From: JBEKZQ01 sp049509675
GTDB taxonomy: Bacteria; Planctomycetota; Planctomycetia; Pirellulales; Thermoguttaceae
Direction of reading: 5' to 3'
Assembly (NCBI GenBank): GCA_049509675.1
Contig: JBEKZQ010000184.1
Coordinates: forward strand, 1-12,873
DNA: 12,873 bases
Shown here: one piece after another, positions 5,713-12,014 of the stretch
Layout of the letters: the number at the start of each line of letters is the position of its first letter
How positions within the stretch are numbered: the first letter of the stretch is position 1
The notes under the pieces: model-generated
Database searches by the model: none
Told to the model about the DNA's origin: nothing
The model's input: the letters and a program-made list of their open reading frames with translations, nothing else
Translations under genes and position numbers: made by a program

Positions 5713-7083
5713 ATGAATCGCCGATTGTTGCAGCGTTTCCTGCGTTACGTGAAGATCGATACCACGGCGCGGGGTGAAATCGAGACCTATCCGAGCTCGC
5801 CGGGTCAGCTCAAGCTGGGCCGCCTGCTGGTCAAGGAGTTGCAGGCCCTGGGGATTTCCGACGCGCAGCAAGATCGCTATGGCATCGTGATGGCCACGAT
5901 TCCGGCGACCGCCGACGAGGCGCCGACCATCGCCTGGTGCGCGCACCTGGACACTTCGCCGGAGACCACCGGCAAGGACGTCCGTCCGCAAGTCGTCCGC
6001 AACTACCAGGGAGGCGATCTCGCGTTGCCTGCCAGCCCGGATCGCGTGATCCGCGCGGCCGACAATCCGCAACTCGACGCCCTGCGCGGCCGGACGCTGA
6101 TTACCACCGACGGCACCACGCTGCTGGGCGCCGACGACAAGGCCGGCGTGGCGGTGATCATGGAAGCCGCCGCCAGGCTCATGGATCGCGGCCCTGCGCA
6201 AAACGCACCGTCAAAGGGGACAGTCCCATTTTCGCTACGACCAAGCGAAGCTTGTCGCCCGAAATTGGGACAGTCCCCGCAGAACCGCCGGCACGGACCG
6301 ATCCGCCTGCTGTTTACCTGCGACGAGGAGATTGGCCGGGGCGTGGATTACGTGGCCCCGGCCCAGATCGGTGCGGTGGTGTGCTACACGCTCGACGGCC
6401 AGGGGACCGACATGATCGATGTCGAGACCTTTTCGGCCGACTTGGCCGTGGTCACGATCTACGGGGTGAACATCCATCCCTCGATCGCCAAGGGGCGGAT
6501 GGTCAATGCAATTCGCGTGAGCAGCGATTTCCTGGGCCGACTGCCCCGGGATCGGCTGTCGCCGGAAAGCACCGAAGACCGCGAGGGTTTCTTGCACGCC
6601 TATGAGATCCAGGGCGGCGTAGGCGGCGTGAAGCTGCGGATTCTGTTGCGCGATTTCGACGCGCAGAAACTGGAGGATCAGGCCCGCTTCTTGTCGCAAA
6701 CCGCGGAGGCCTCGCTCCGCGAGTTCCCGGGGGCCAGGATCACCGTGGAAATCAAGCCCCAATATCGCAACATGGCCGCGGGGTTGGCCGGCGAGCCGCG
6801 GGCCGTGGCCTACGCGCAACGGGCGCTGGAGCGACTCGCGCGGCAGGCGAAACTGGCCCTGGTGCGGGGCGGCACGGACGGGGCGCGTTTGACGGAGTTG
6901 GGCCTGCCCAGCCCCAATCTGTCCTGCGGCGCATACACCCCGCATTCCGTCCTGGAATGGGCCTGCCTGGAACAGATGGCCGAATCGGTCGACTGGCTGC
7001 TGGCCCTGGCCGAGGTCTGGGCGGAAAAGCAGGGGGCGAGCGCAGGCGCTTGCTGCGCGCGACCCACCCCACACTCTCCATGA
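5713..7083 (+). CDS. pepT: Peptidase T (PepT-like tripeptide aminopeptidase, M20 family)
   Basis: PepT is a cytoplasmic two-zinc enzyme that cleaves the N-terminal residue of tripeptides. The 456-residue product shows CAHLDT (His78, Asp80), TLLGADDKAG (bridging Asp141), FTCDEEIGRG (Glu205/Glu206), YTLDG (Asp228), YGVNIHPSIAKG in the dimerisation domain, RDFD (313-316), the PepT signature RGGTDGARL (385-393) and YTPHS with the last zinc ligand His411. All metal and catalytic positions are present. The ATG at 5713 is chosen because MNRRLLQRFLRYVKIDT aligns with the start of known PepT; upstream starts run through a REP-like repeat. About 31 extra residues between about 162 and 196 (beginning PAQNAPSKGTVPF) coincide with an inserted hairpin repeat. 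The stop overlaps the next gene's start (ATGA). Confidence 0.93.
   Translation: MNRRLLQRFLRYVKIDTTARGEIETYPSSPGQLKLGRLLVKELQALGISDAQQDRYGIVMATIPATADEAPTIAWCAHLDTSPETTGKDVRPQVVRNYQGGDLALPASPDRVIRAADNPQLDALRGRTLITTDGTTLLGADDKAGVAVIMEAAARLMDRGPAQNAPSKGTVPFSLRPSEACRPKLGQSPQNRRHGPIRLLFTCDEEIGRGVDYVAPAQIGAVVCYTLDGQGTDMIDVETFSADLAVVTIYGVNIHPSIAKGRMVNAIRVSSDFLGRLPRDRLSPESTEDREGFLHAYEIQGGVGGVKLRILLRDFDAQKLEDQARFLSQTAEASLREFPGARITVEIKPQYRNMAAGLAGEPRAVAYAQRALERLARQAKLALVRGGTDGARLTELGLPSPNLSCGAYTPHSVLEWACLEQMAESVDWLLALAEVWAEKQGASAGACCARPTPHSP
6216..6278. repeat. Hairpin repeat embedded in frame within pepT
   Basis: The arms GGGGACAGTCCCATTTTCG (6216-6234) and CGAAATTGGGACAGTCCCC (6260-6278) pair at 17 of 19 positions, and the 25-nt centre forms a second stem (CGAC-CAAGC with GCTTG-TCG, one bulge). 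The element is 63 nt, exactly 21 codons, so it keeps the pepT frame and has no stop. It encodes GTVPFSLRPSEACRPKLGQSP, roughly residues 169-189 of PepT, in a region where the E. coli family member has only a short loop. Its outer end AAAGGGGACAG differs by one base from AAAGGGGTCAG at 10381-10391. Confidence 0.8.
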
Positions 7084-8402
7084 TCGCTTGCCCCCTGCCG
7101 CTGTTGCTGTCGCTTGTCGTCCTGGCCGCCGATCCGGCCGGCGGCGACAAGGGCCTGGTCGCGGCGGTCCGGGCGGAAAAACCCCTGGCCGCGGGGCAGC
7201 GCGAATTCGCCGCGGCCGTGCGGCGAATCGACGCCCTGCGCGGCCAGTTCGAGTTCGACGGCCAGGGCCGCTTGATCGGCGTGGACCTGGCCGGTGGGCG
7301 GATCTCGGCCAGCGACGCCGACGTGACGCTCTTGCCGGCGCTGCCGCACTTGCAACACCTGCGGCTTTCCGGCAGCCAGATCACCGCCGCCGGCCTGGCG
7401 CGGCTGACCGCACTGACCGGCCTCACCAGCCTCGCTTTGCAGGACGCGCGGATCGACGACCGCGGCCTTCTCGGCCTTGCGGTACTGAGGAACCTGGAGT
7501 CGCTCACGCTGCGGCGCATGATCCATCTCACGGACGAGTCGTTGGACTGCCTGAAGAACTTCCCCCGACTGGTGCGACTGGCGCTGGTGGAAGACGAGTT
7601 TACCGACCGCGGCATCGCCCGGCTGCAACATCTGACTGCCCTGCGGGCGCTCGATCTGCGCGGCTGCTCGGCCGTGAGCGGCGCCGGGCTGGCCCAGCTC
7701 AAACAGTGCCGGCGGCTGGTTTCGTTGAAGATCGGCGGGGCGGGCATCGGCGATGCGGCCTTGGCGGTGTTGGCAAGTCTGCCCGCGCTGACGAGCCTGG
7801 CCGTCGAGGACGCCGGCATCACCGATGCCGGCCTGGCCCAACTCGCGGGCCTGCCGATCGAAGACCTGGCCCTGGTGCGATGCTTCGGCGTCGGCGACGA
7901 GGGACTGAAGCATCTCGCGAAGTTCAAGCTGCGGCAACTTGCACTGCCCGAAACGGCCGTCACGGGGGCCGGCCTGGCGCAACTGGCCGGCATGCAAACG
8001 CTGCGGAGCCTGACCCTGAACCGGTGCGGCGTGGACGATGCCGCCCTGCCGCAATTGGCCGGGCTGAGACGACTGGCGAAGCTCGACCTGAAGCAGTGTC
8101 CGATCGCCGACGAAGGTCTGAAGGTCCTGGCCGGTTTTCAAGGGCTCGTGGCGCTGGACCTGGAAGGCGACGGCATCAGCGATGCCGGCATCGCTTCTTT
8201 GGCACGGCTGGAAAAACTGGAAACGCTGAACCTGGCCGGCACCACGGTGAGCGACGCGGCGATCGGGGACCTGGAAAAACTCGTCCGGCTCAAGATGCTG
8301 ACGATTACCCAGACCCGCATCAGCGAGCAGGGTGCGGCTCGGCTCCGCGCCGCCCTGCCCCACACGGCGTTCGTTCGGCAGCAAGATGCCGCGGCGCCGT
8401 AG
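7080..8402 (+). CDS. Secreted leucine-rich-repeat protein
   Basis: The product has 440 residues. A short hydrophobic leader (MIACPLPLLLSLVVLA, 1-16) looks like a signal peptide, with a Cys at position 4 that is too early for a usual lipobox. From about residue 64 nearly to the end the chain consists of roughly 24-residue leucine-rich repeats of the pattern LxxLxLxxTxITDAGLAxLAxL, for example SLAVEDAGITDAGLAQLAGL. Such proteins are abundant in planctomycetes and probably act in protein binding at the cell surface or periplasm; no partner can be named. No catalytic domain is seen. Start chosen because ATG overlaps the pepT stop as ATGA, which implies translational coupling, and because it puts the leader at the N-terminus. 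The frame is open further upstream, but that would remove the leader. Confidence 0.85.
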   Translation: MIACPLPLLLSLVVLAADPAGGDKGLVAAVRAEKPLAAGQREFAAAVRRIDALRGQFEFDGQGRLIGVDLAGGRISASDADVTLLPALPHLQHLRLSGSQITAAGLARLTALTGLTSLALQDARIDDRGLLGLAVLRNLESLTLRRMIHLTDESLDCLKNFPRLVRLALVEDEFTDRGIARLQHLTALRALDLRGCSAVSGAGLAQLKQCRRLVSLKIGGAGIGDAALAVLASLPALTSLAVEDAGITDAGLAQLAGLPIEDLALVRCFGVGDEGLKHLAKFKLRQLALPETAVTGAGLAQLAGMQTLRSLTLNRCGVDDAALPQLAGLRRLAKLDLKQCPIADEGLKVLAGFQGLVALDLEGDGISDAGIASLARLEKLETLNLAGTTVSDAAIGDLEKLVRLKMLTITQTRISEQGAARLRAALPHTAFVRQQDAAAP

Positions 8403-8486
8403 CCCCCCTTGCGGAACCAACCGCCGTCGCCCATACTCAAGGTGGCGGCATTCGTGACACGTGCTATGTTCGGCCGAGAGTCTTCC

Positions 8487-8654
8487 GTGAACGAGGAACG
8501 CATCTCAGTGATCGACGCCGCCTCCGAAGTGGGGCTGGACAAGCGCGCCGTCTTCAAGATTCTGAAACGCCTCGGAATCGAGACTTTCATGGAACGAAGT
8601 GGCTTGCCCGACCACAGAGGCCAGGCTATTGCTCATCAATCATGCCGGCAGTGA
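8487..8654 (+). CDS. Short helix-turn-helix/IF2N-like protein, probably a truncated gene
   Basis: From the GTG at 8487, with GAGAG at 8476-8480, the frame encodes 55 residues. The core ISVIDAASEVGLDKRAVFKI (6-25) followed by LKRLGIE looks like a small helical nucleic-acid-binding unit of the kind found at the N-terminus of translation factor IF2 and in short HTH proteins. The rest (ERSGLPDHRGQAIAHQSCRQ) is polar and ends abruptly. My recollection is that similar sequences form the N-terminus of longer bacterial proteins, so this may be what is left after a 3' truncation. ATG 8466 is an alternative start. The function is unknown. Confidence 0.4.
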   Translation: MNEERISVIDAASEVGLDKRAVFKILKRLGIETFMERSGLPDHRGQAIAHQSCRQ

Positions 8655-8691
8655 CGCGCAACGCTCACACAATGGACGGCGAGGATGCTGA

Positions 8692-8940
8692 ACGCTGAAG
8701 TGCCTTACCAAAGCAGTCGGTGACGGCAAATGGGGCCAATTGCACGATGCGTATTTCCTGGCCGAGGGCGATACGGAGCAACTGAAGACCGTATTCTTGA
8801 AGCTGGAAAGGAAGTACGGCAAGCCCATCATGGACGAGAAAGGTAAGAAACTCGAACCGATCTCCGACATTTCCTTGGACAAGAAGGTGATTGCGGGCTT
8901 GAAGAAGTTGCCGCACGCCAAGACTACGGACGCCAAATAG
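8692..8940 (+). CDS. Lys/Glu-rich small ORF of unknown function, start not defined
   Basis: The frame is open from just after a TGA at 8689-8691 to the TAG at 8938-8940. It encodes KAVGDGKWGQLHDAYFLAEG followed by a Lys-rich stretch ending GLKKLPHAKTTDAK. The amphipathic composition and strong use of AAG look like real coding sequence. However, there is no ATG; the only possible starts are CTG 8695 and TTG 8740, neither with a clear ribosome-binding site. It may be the 3' end of a decayed gene, or a small gene with an unusual start. I recognise no family. It ends 13 nt before the next gene, which could be co-transcribed. Confidence 0.4.
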   Translation, partial: TLKCLTKAVGDGKWGQLHDAYFLAEGDTEQLKTVFLKLERKYGKPIMDEKGKKLEPISDISLDKKVIAGLKKLPHAKTTDAK

Positions 8941-8953
8941 CAGGAGCAGAACG

Positions 8954-10372
8954 ATGTTTCAACGAATTGTGCGATTTGCAGCGATTTGCGGCCTCTTGGC
9001 TTATGGAGCAACTGTCCTTGCTGAAGAGCAAGTCGTCACGCCGCAAGAGACGGACGAAATTCTCGCCAATCCAGGGATGGGCTGGGAGACATTTGGCCGC
9101 ACAAGCAAGCAGGACAAGAACCTGCCGTCGTGGATTCCCTCCACTGTCCGCTACAACCGCTGGGGCTGGGGCGAATTGGAGCCGCAGCCTGGAAAGCTCA
9201 ATACCGAATTCCTCGACAAAGTGCTGAAAGAAACCCACGACTCAGGGCAGAAGTTGGCGTTTCGCGTGATGTGCTGCTCCACTTATAAGGGCCGTCCGTA
9301 CCATCCCAAGTGGCTCAAGGATCTTGGCGGGAGAGAAATCATCGCGGATCATGGAGGCACAGCACCACTTCCAATCCCCGACATGGATGATCCCATTGTC
9401 TTGAAAGCCCATCTCGATTTCATCAAGCGACTAGGCGAGAGATACGATGGCCACCCCGACATTGACCATCTGGACCTTGGCTCCATCGGCTGGTGGGGCG
9501 AGTGGCACTTGAGCGGCACCAAGAAGGCCCAACTGCCGACGCTGGATAACCGCATGAAGGTTGTCGATGCCTACCTCGCCGCGTTCAAGAAAACGCCGCT
9601 CATCATGCTGCTCAACGGACTGGAATGCACGACCTACGCAACTCAGCACGGCGCAGGTTGGCGGTGTGATTCGCTGGGCGACCTGGGCAGCTTCTCTTCC
9701 ACCTGGAACCACATGAAGAACGGCTATCCGCAGTGGATTCGGGCGACGATGGTGCAGGACGTGTGGAAGACCGCCCCGATTGCCTATGAGCCGCCCGCAG
9801 CAGTCTCCGAGTTTGTGGAGAAGAAATGGCCGCTACGCTGGATTTTCAACTACGGGCTGGCCTGCCACGGCAGCTACTTCAATGGCAAGTCGGGAAAACT
9901 GCCCACTGACGATCACTTTCGGCAAGAAATGGAGCGATTCCTCCGCAGGCTCGGCTACCGTCTCGTTTTGAAGGAATTGAAGTATCCTCCCCGTGTGATG
10001 GTTGGCGGCAAGCTCGAACTCTCCATGAAGTGGCAGAATGTCGGGTCGGCCCCTTGCTACAAGCCGTATCGAATCGCGTATCGCTTTAGCACCGCCAACG
10101 GCTACAGCAAGGTAATCGTCGGCAAGACCACCGTGGATCATTGGCTTCCTGGCTCGATTGACTTGTTCACCCCCGACTTCTTCAAGATGCCCAACGACTT
10201 GCCGCCAGGGGAGATCAACACCGTTGCAGAAAGTATCCTCGTCCCTGCCGATCTGCCCGCTGGGCCATACACGCTCTCCATTGCCATCGTGGACGCCTCA
10301 TCCACCCCAATCGTAAGGTTGGGGATCAAGGGGCGAGCAGACGACGGCTGGTATCCGTTGATAAAGCAATAG
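8954..10372 (+). CDS. Secreted DUF4832-type glycoside hydrolase-like protein
   Basis: The 472-residue product has a signal peptide (MFQRIVRF, hydrophobic core, likely cut after VLA at 23). The mature protein begins with a TIM-barrel-like domain carrying LANPGMGWET (38-47), YNRWGWGELEPQPG (67-80), DIDHLDLGSIGWWGEWH (169-185) and APIAYEP (274-280). From about residue 335 a beta-rich domain follows (LVLKELKYPPRVMVGGKLEL and onward), of the DUF4832 type. The architecture is that of retaining glycosidase-like proteins in which Glu183 of GWWGEWH could be the acid/base; Glu279 as nucleophile is only a guess. The substrate, presumably an external polysaccharide, is unknown. Start supported by AGGAG at 8942-8946, 7 nt before the ATG. 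A strong hairpin begins 6 nt after the stop. Confidence 0.75.
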   Translation: MFQRIVRFAAICGLLAYGATVLAEEQVVTPQETDEILANPGMGWETFGRTSKQDKNLPSWIPSTVRYNRWGWGELEPQPGKLNTEFLDKVLKETHDSGQKLAFRVMCCSTYKGRPYHPKWLKDLGGREIIADHGGTAPLPIPDMDDPIVLKAHLDFIKRLGERYDGHPDIDHLDLGSIGWWGEWHLSGTKKAQLPTLDNRMKVVDAYLAAFKKTPLIMLLNGLECTTYATQHGAGWRCDSLGDLGSFSSTWNHMKNGYPQWIRATMVQDVWKTAPIAYEPPAAVSEFVEKKWPLRWIFNYGLACHGSYFNGKSGKLPTDDHFRQEMERFLRRLGYRLVLKELKYPPRVMVGGKLELSMKWQNVGSAPCYKPYRIAYRFSTANGYSKVIVGKTTVDHWLPGSIDLFTPDFFKMPNDLPPGEINTVAESILVPADLPAGPYTLSIAIVDASSTPIVRLGIKGRADDGWYPLIKQ

Positions 10373-10378
10373 GAAGTG

Positions 10379-10440
10379 GAAAAGGGGTCAGAACGATTTA
10401 TGGTAAGATGGGCAAGTAAAAATCGTTCTGACCCCTTTTC
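10379..10440. repeat. Perfect 21-bp inverted repeat, mobile-type hairpin and possible terminator
   Basis: Positions 10379-10399 pair perfectly with 10420-10440; the arm core is AAAAGGGGTCAGAACGATTT and the loop is 20 nt. The right arm ends in CCCCTTTTC, so an RNA made from the plus strand would have a strong stem ending in four U residues, and it lies just after the DUF4832 stop: it could terminate transcription. The outer end AAAGGGGTCAG nearly equals that of the repeat inside pepT, which suggests a common family. Confidence 0.8.
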
Positions 10441-10455
10441 AAACCCCTTTTCAAA
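10432..10455 (+). repeat. Tandem 12-mer at the right edge of the hairpin
   Basis: CCCCTTTTCAAA occurs twice in a row (10432-10443 and 10444-10455). The first copy overlaps the hairpin arm. It probably arose by slippage or as the scar of the insertion that brought the hairpin to the phosphoesterase remnant, which starts right after it. Confidence 0.7.
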
Positions 10456-10456
10456 C

Positions 10457-10834
10457 CGGCTCGACAAGGACAATCTGCTGCGGACGATGACTGCGCTGGC
10501 CGACGAAGCAGCCGGGCATTTTGCGACCCTGCTGGAAGAGGCGGCCAGCAAGTACCCGAACGTCATCGCCGTAACCCATGTGCCGCCCTTCCGAGAGGCC
10601 GCATGGTATCGAAACCAGATTTCCAGCGACGATTTCCTTCCCCATTTTTCGTGCAAGGTTGCGGGCGACATTATGCAGGCCGTCATGCGGGAACATCCAA
10701 GCTCAAAGCTCCTGGTCCTCTGCGGCCATACGCACGGCGGCGGCGAAATCCAGCCAGCGGGCAACATCCGGGTGTTGACCGGCGAGGCCGAGTACGGGAG
10801 GCCGAGGGTCAGCAGAGTCTTGGAGGTTGAGTGA
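10457..10834 (+). pseudogene. C-terminal remnant of a calcineurin-like metallophosphoesterase
   Basis: The translated segment holds NVIAVTHVPPFREAAWY, DDFLPHFSCKVAGDIM and LVLCGHTHGGGE, followed by VLTGEAEYGRP. THVPPF and GHTHGG are the C-terminal metal-binding motifs of calcineurin-like phosphoesterases. The N-terminal motifs (GDxH, GDxxD, GNHE) that supply the other metal ligands are missing. Similarity begins directly after the hairpin and tandem 12-mer at 10379-10455. An open frame from ATG 10376 continues into it, but its first 27 residues are translated repeat. The protein could not hold a complete two-metal site, so I call it a truncated remnant. Confidence 0.7.
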
Positions 10835-10893
10835 GAAGGTCAGCCTTGGCGACCGGGCGGGATGCCGTTCTACCGGGCCGGAAGCTGATCGTC

Positions 10894-10899
10894 TAAAAT
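10894..10899 (+). promoter_or_regulatory. Possible -10 box TAAAAT upstream of the HNH gene
   Basis: TAAAAT matches the -10 consensus at five of six positions, 60 nt before the ATG at 10959. No good -35 hexamer stands 16-18 nt upstream. The gap 10835-10958 otherwise shows only a duplicated ACCGGGC and no stable structure. Confidence 0.25.
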
Positions 10900-10958
10900 G
10901 GTAACTGGGGCCATCGCACGGCTCCAATGACACGGCGTTTCGCGTTAGGACGTTAGAA

Positions 10959-11720
10959 ATGAAACCCAAATTGCTTCACGTTTGCTTCTTCAATAACTGC
11001 CAGCGGCGGGATCATGTAGGTCTTTTCGGGGACGGTGCCTTCTTTGATTTGGGCACAATCGGCAGACAAGGTTCGCAAGCCACCAACCTCCAAGTTGGTC
11101 AGAGTTGCGTAGTCGCTACAACGACACCGGGAGGTCGCGTCGAATTCAACTGGTACTCGTTCCTCAAAGAAAAGGCTCTTCGTGACGAACACGGGGCACC
11201 AGATCGGGTCTTCTTTGGCAAGTTTGTCGTTTCTGAGAGCCTGTCGAAGCATGTAGCCGCTCACAATGAGCAGTATTCCGTCTTCTTTGATCGAAACGGC
11301 AATTTCAAGCAGGGAGCGTTCTTTGAGAACGACATTCCGCAGACGGCGAAGCCCAAACTAGAGAGCGTTGATCCCGATGCAGACGAGTCATTTCCCGAGG
11401 GCAAGAAGCGGTGGAAACTCCATCAACAGAAGGAGCGGAATCAAAAAGCCGTCAAGCGGAAGAAGGACAAAGCACTCGCGGACACTGGCAAACTGGAATG
11501 CGAAGTGTGCGATTTTGACTTCGCCCAGGAATACGGTGTCCTCGGGTATGGTTTTGCTGAATGCCATCACCGGGTTCCGCTTGCGCACTTGAAGGCCGAA
11601 CACCGGGTTCAGATCAGCGACCTCGCCATCGTTTGTGCCAACTGCCACCGAATGCTGCACCGAAAGCCACTACACACAGCGGAAGAACTACGCCGAGTCG
11701 TATTTGGTCGCCGTTGTTGA
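10959..11720 (+). CDS. HNH endonuclease with a beta-rich N-terminal domain
   Basis: The 253-residue product ends in a clear HNH nuclease domain: CEVCDFDFAQEYG (181-193), ECHHRVPLAHL (201-211) and DLAIVCANCHRMLHR (221-235). Cys181, Cys184, Cys226 and Cys229 would bind structural zinc; His203/His204 and His230 or His234 are catalytic or metal ligands. A basic linker (149-173) precedes it. Residues about 1-130 form a predicted beta-rich domain with VFFGKFVVSESLSKH, of a size and pattern that could be a PUA/EVE-like reader fold, though I cannot confirm this. That arrangement occurs in restriction enzymes that cut modified DNA. TAGGA at 10946-10950 precedes the ATG by 8 nt. No methyltransferase gene is next to it. 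Confidence 0.8.
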   Translation: MKPKLLHVCFFNNCQRRDHVGLFGDGAFFDLGTIGRQGSQATNLQVGQSCVVATTTPGGRVEFNWYSFLKEKALRDEHGAPDRVFFGKFVVSESLSKHVAAHNEQYSVFFDRNGNFKQGAFFENDIPQTAKPKLESVDPDADESFPEGKKRWKLHQQKERNQKAVKRKKDKALADTGKLECEVCDFDFAQEYGVLGYGFAECHHRVPLAHLKAEHRVQISDLAIVCANCHRMLHRKPLHTAEELRRVVFGRRC

Positions 11721-11803
11721 GCAGAAACAGCGGACGTTCGCCGGTTTGCCCCACCCTGGCGAAAGAGGTATGTTTGTTCTGGCAAGACAAATTGGCTGGT
11801 AGG

Positions 11804-12007
11804 ATGGCGATGGACGACCGTTTCCGTGGAATGACCGTGAACGAACGGCTCTTTGAGGCCGGGCTTCTCGAAGAATGGGACAAAGCTGCGCACGCAAGGG
11901 ATGCGTCGGCAATGGCCGCCGTCCTGGTCCGTGTGGCGATCACATCGGAGGAAGCGAAGCAGATCGTCGCCACGGTCCTCGCCAATCCCGAGCGATACGG
12001 CTTTTGA
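11804..12007 (+). CDS. 67-residue single-repeat helical protein of unknown function
   Basis: The product consists almost wholly of one repeat, TVNERLFEAGLLEEWDKAAH through ANPERYGF (residues 11-67), predicted to be helical. The same motif occurs twice in the next gene, 7 nt downstream. I know no function for it. The ATG at 11804 is used; ATG 11810, with AGGA at 11801-11804 five nt upstream, is equally possible and would shorten the protein by two residues. The preceding HNH gene ends 83 nt upstream on the same strand. Confidence 0.65.
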   Translation: MAMDDRFRGMTVNERLFEAGLLEEWDKAAHARDASAMAAVLVRVAITSEEAKQIVATVLANPERYGF

Positions 12008-12014
12008 GAATCCG

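Noticed and set aside
6810..8420. Large frames antisense and out of frame to the leucine-rich-repeat gene (6810-8420 minus, 7088-8698 plus)
   Set aside because: They are shadows made by the periodic LRR codons; only the 7080 frame has a leader peptide and leucine periodicity.
10941..10958. Possible integron attC site (GTTAGGA and GTTAGAA just before the HNH gene start)
   Set aside because: GTTAGAA fits the R' box only partly, and no matching RYYYAAC partner with L boxes that could fold as an attC hairpin is found in the preceding 130 nt; no integrase is present.
11737..11763. TTCGCC...GGCGAA inverted repeat after the HNH gene as a terminator
   Set aside because: The stem is only 6 bp with a 15-nt loop and no T-run follows, so it is not distinguishable from chance.
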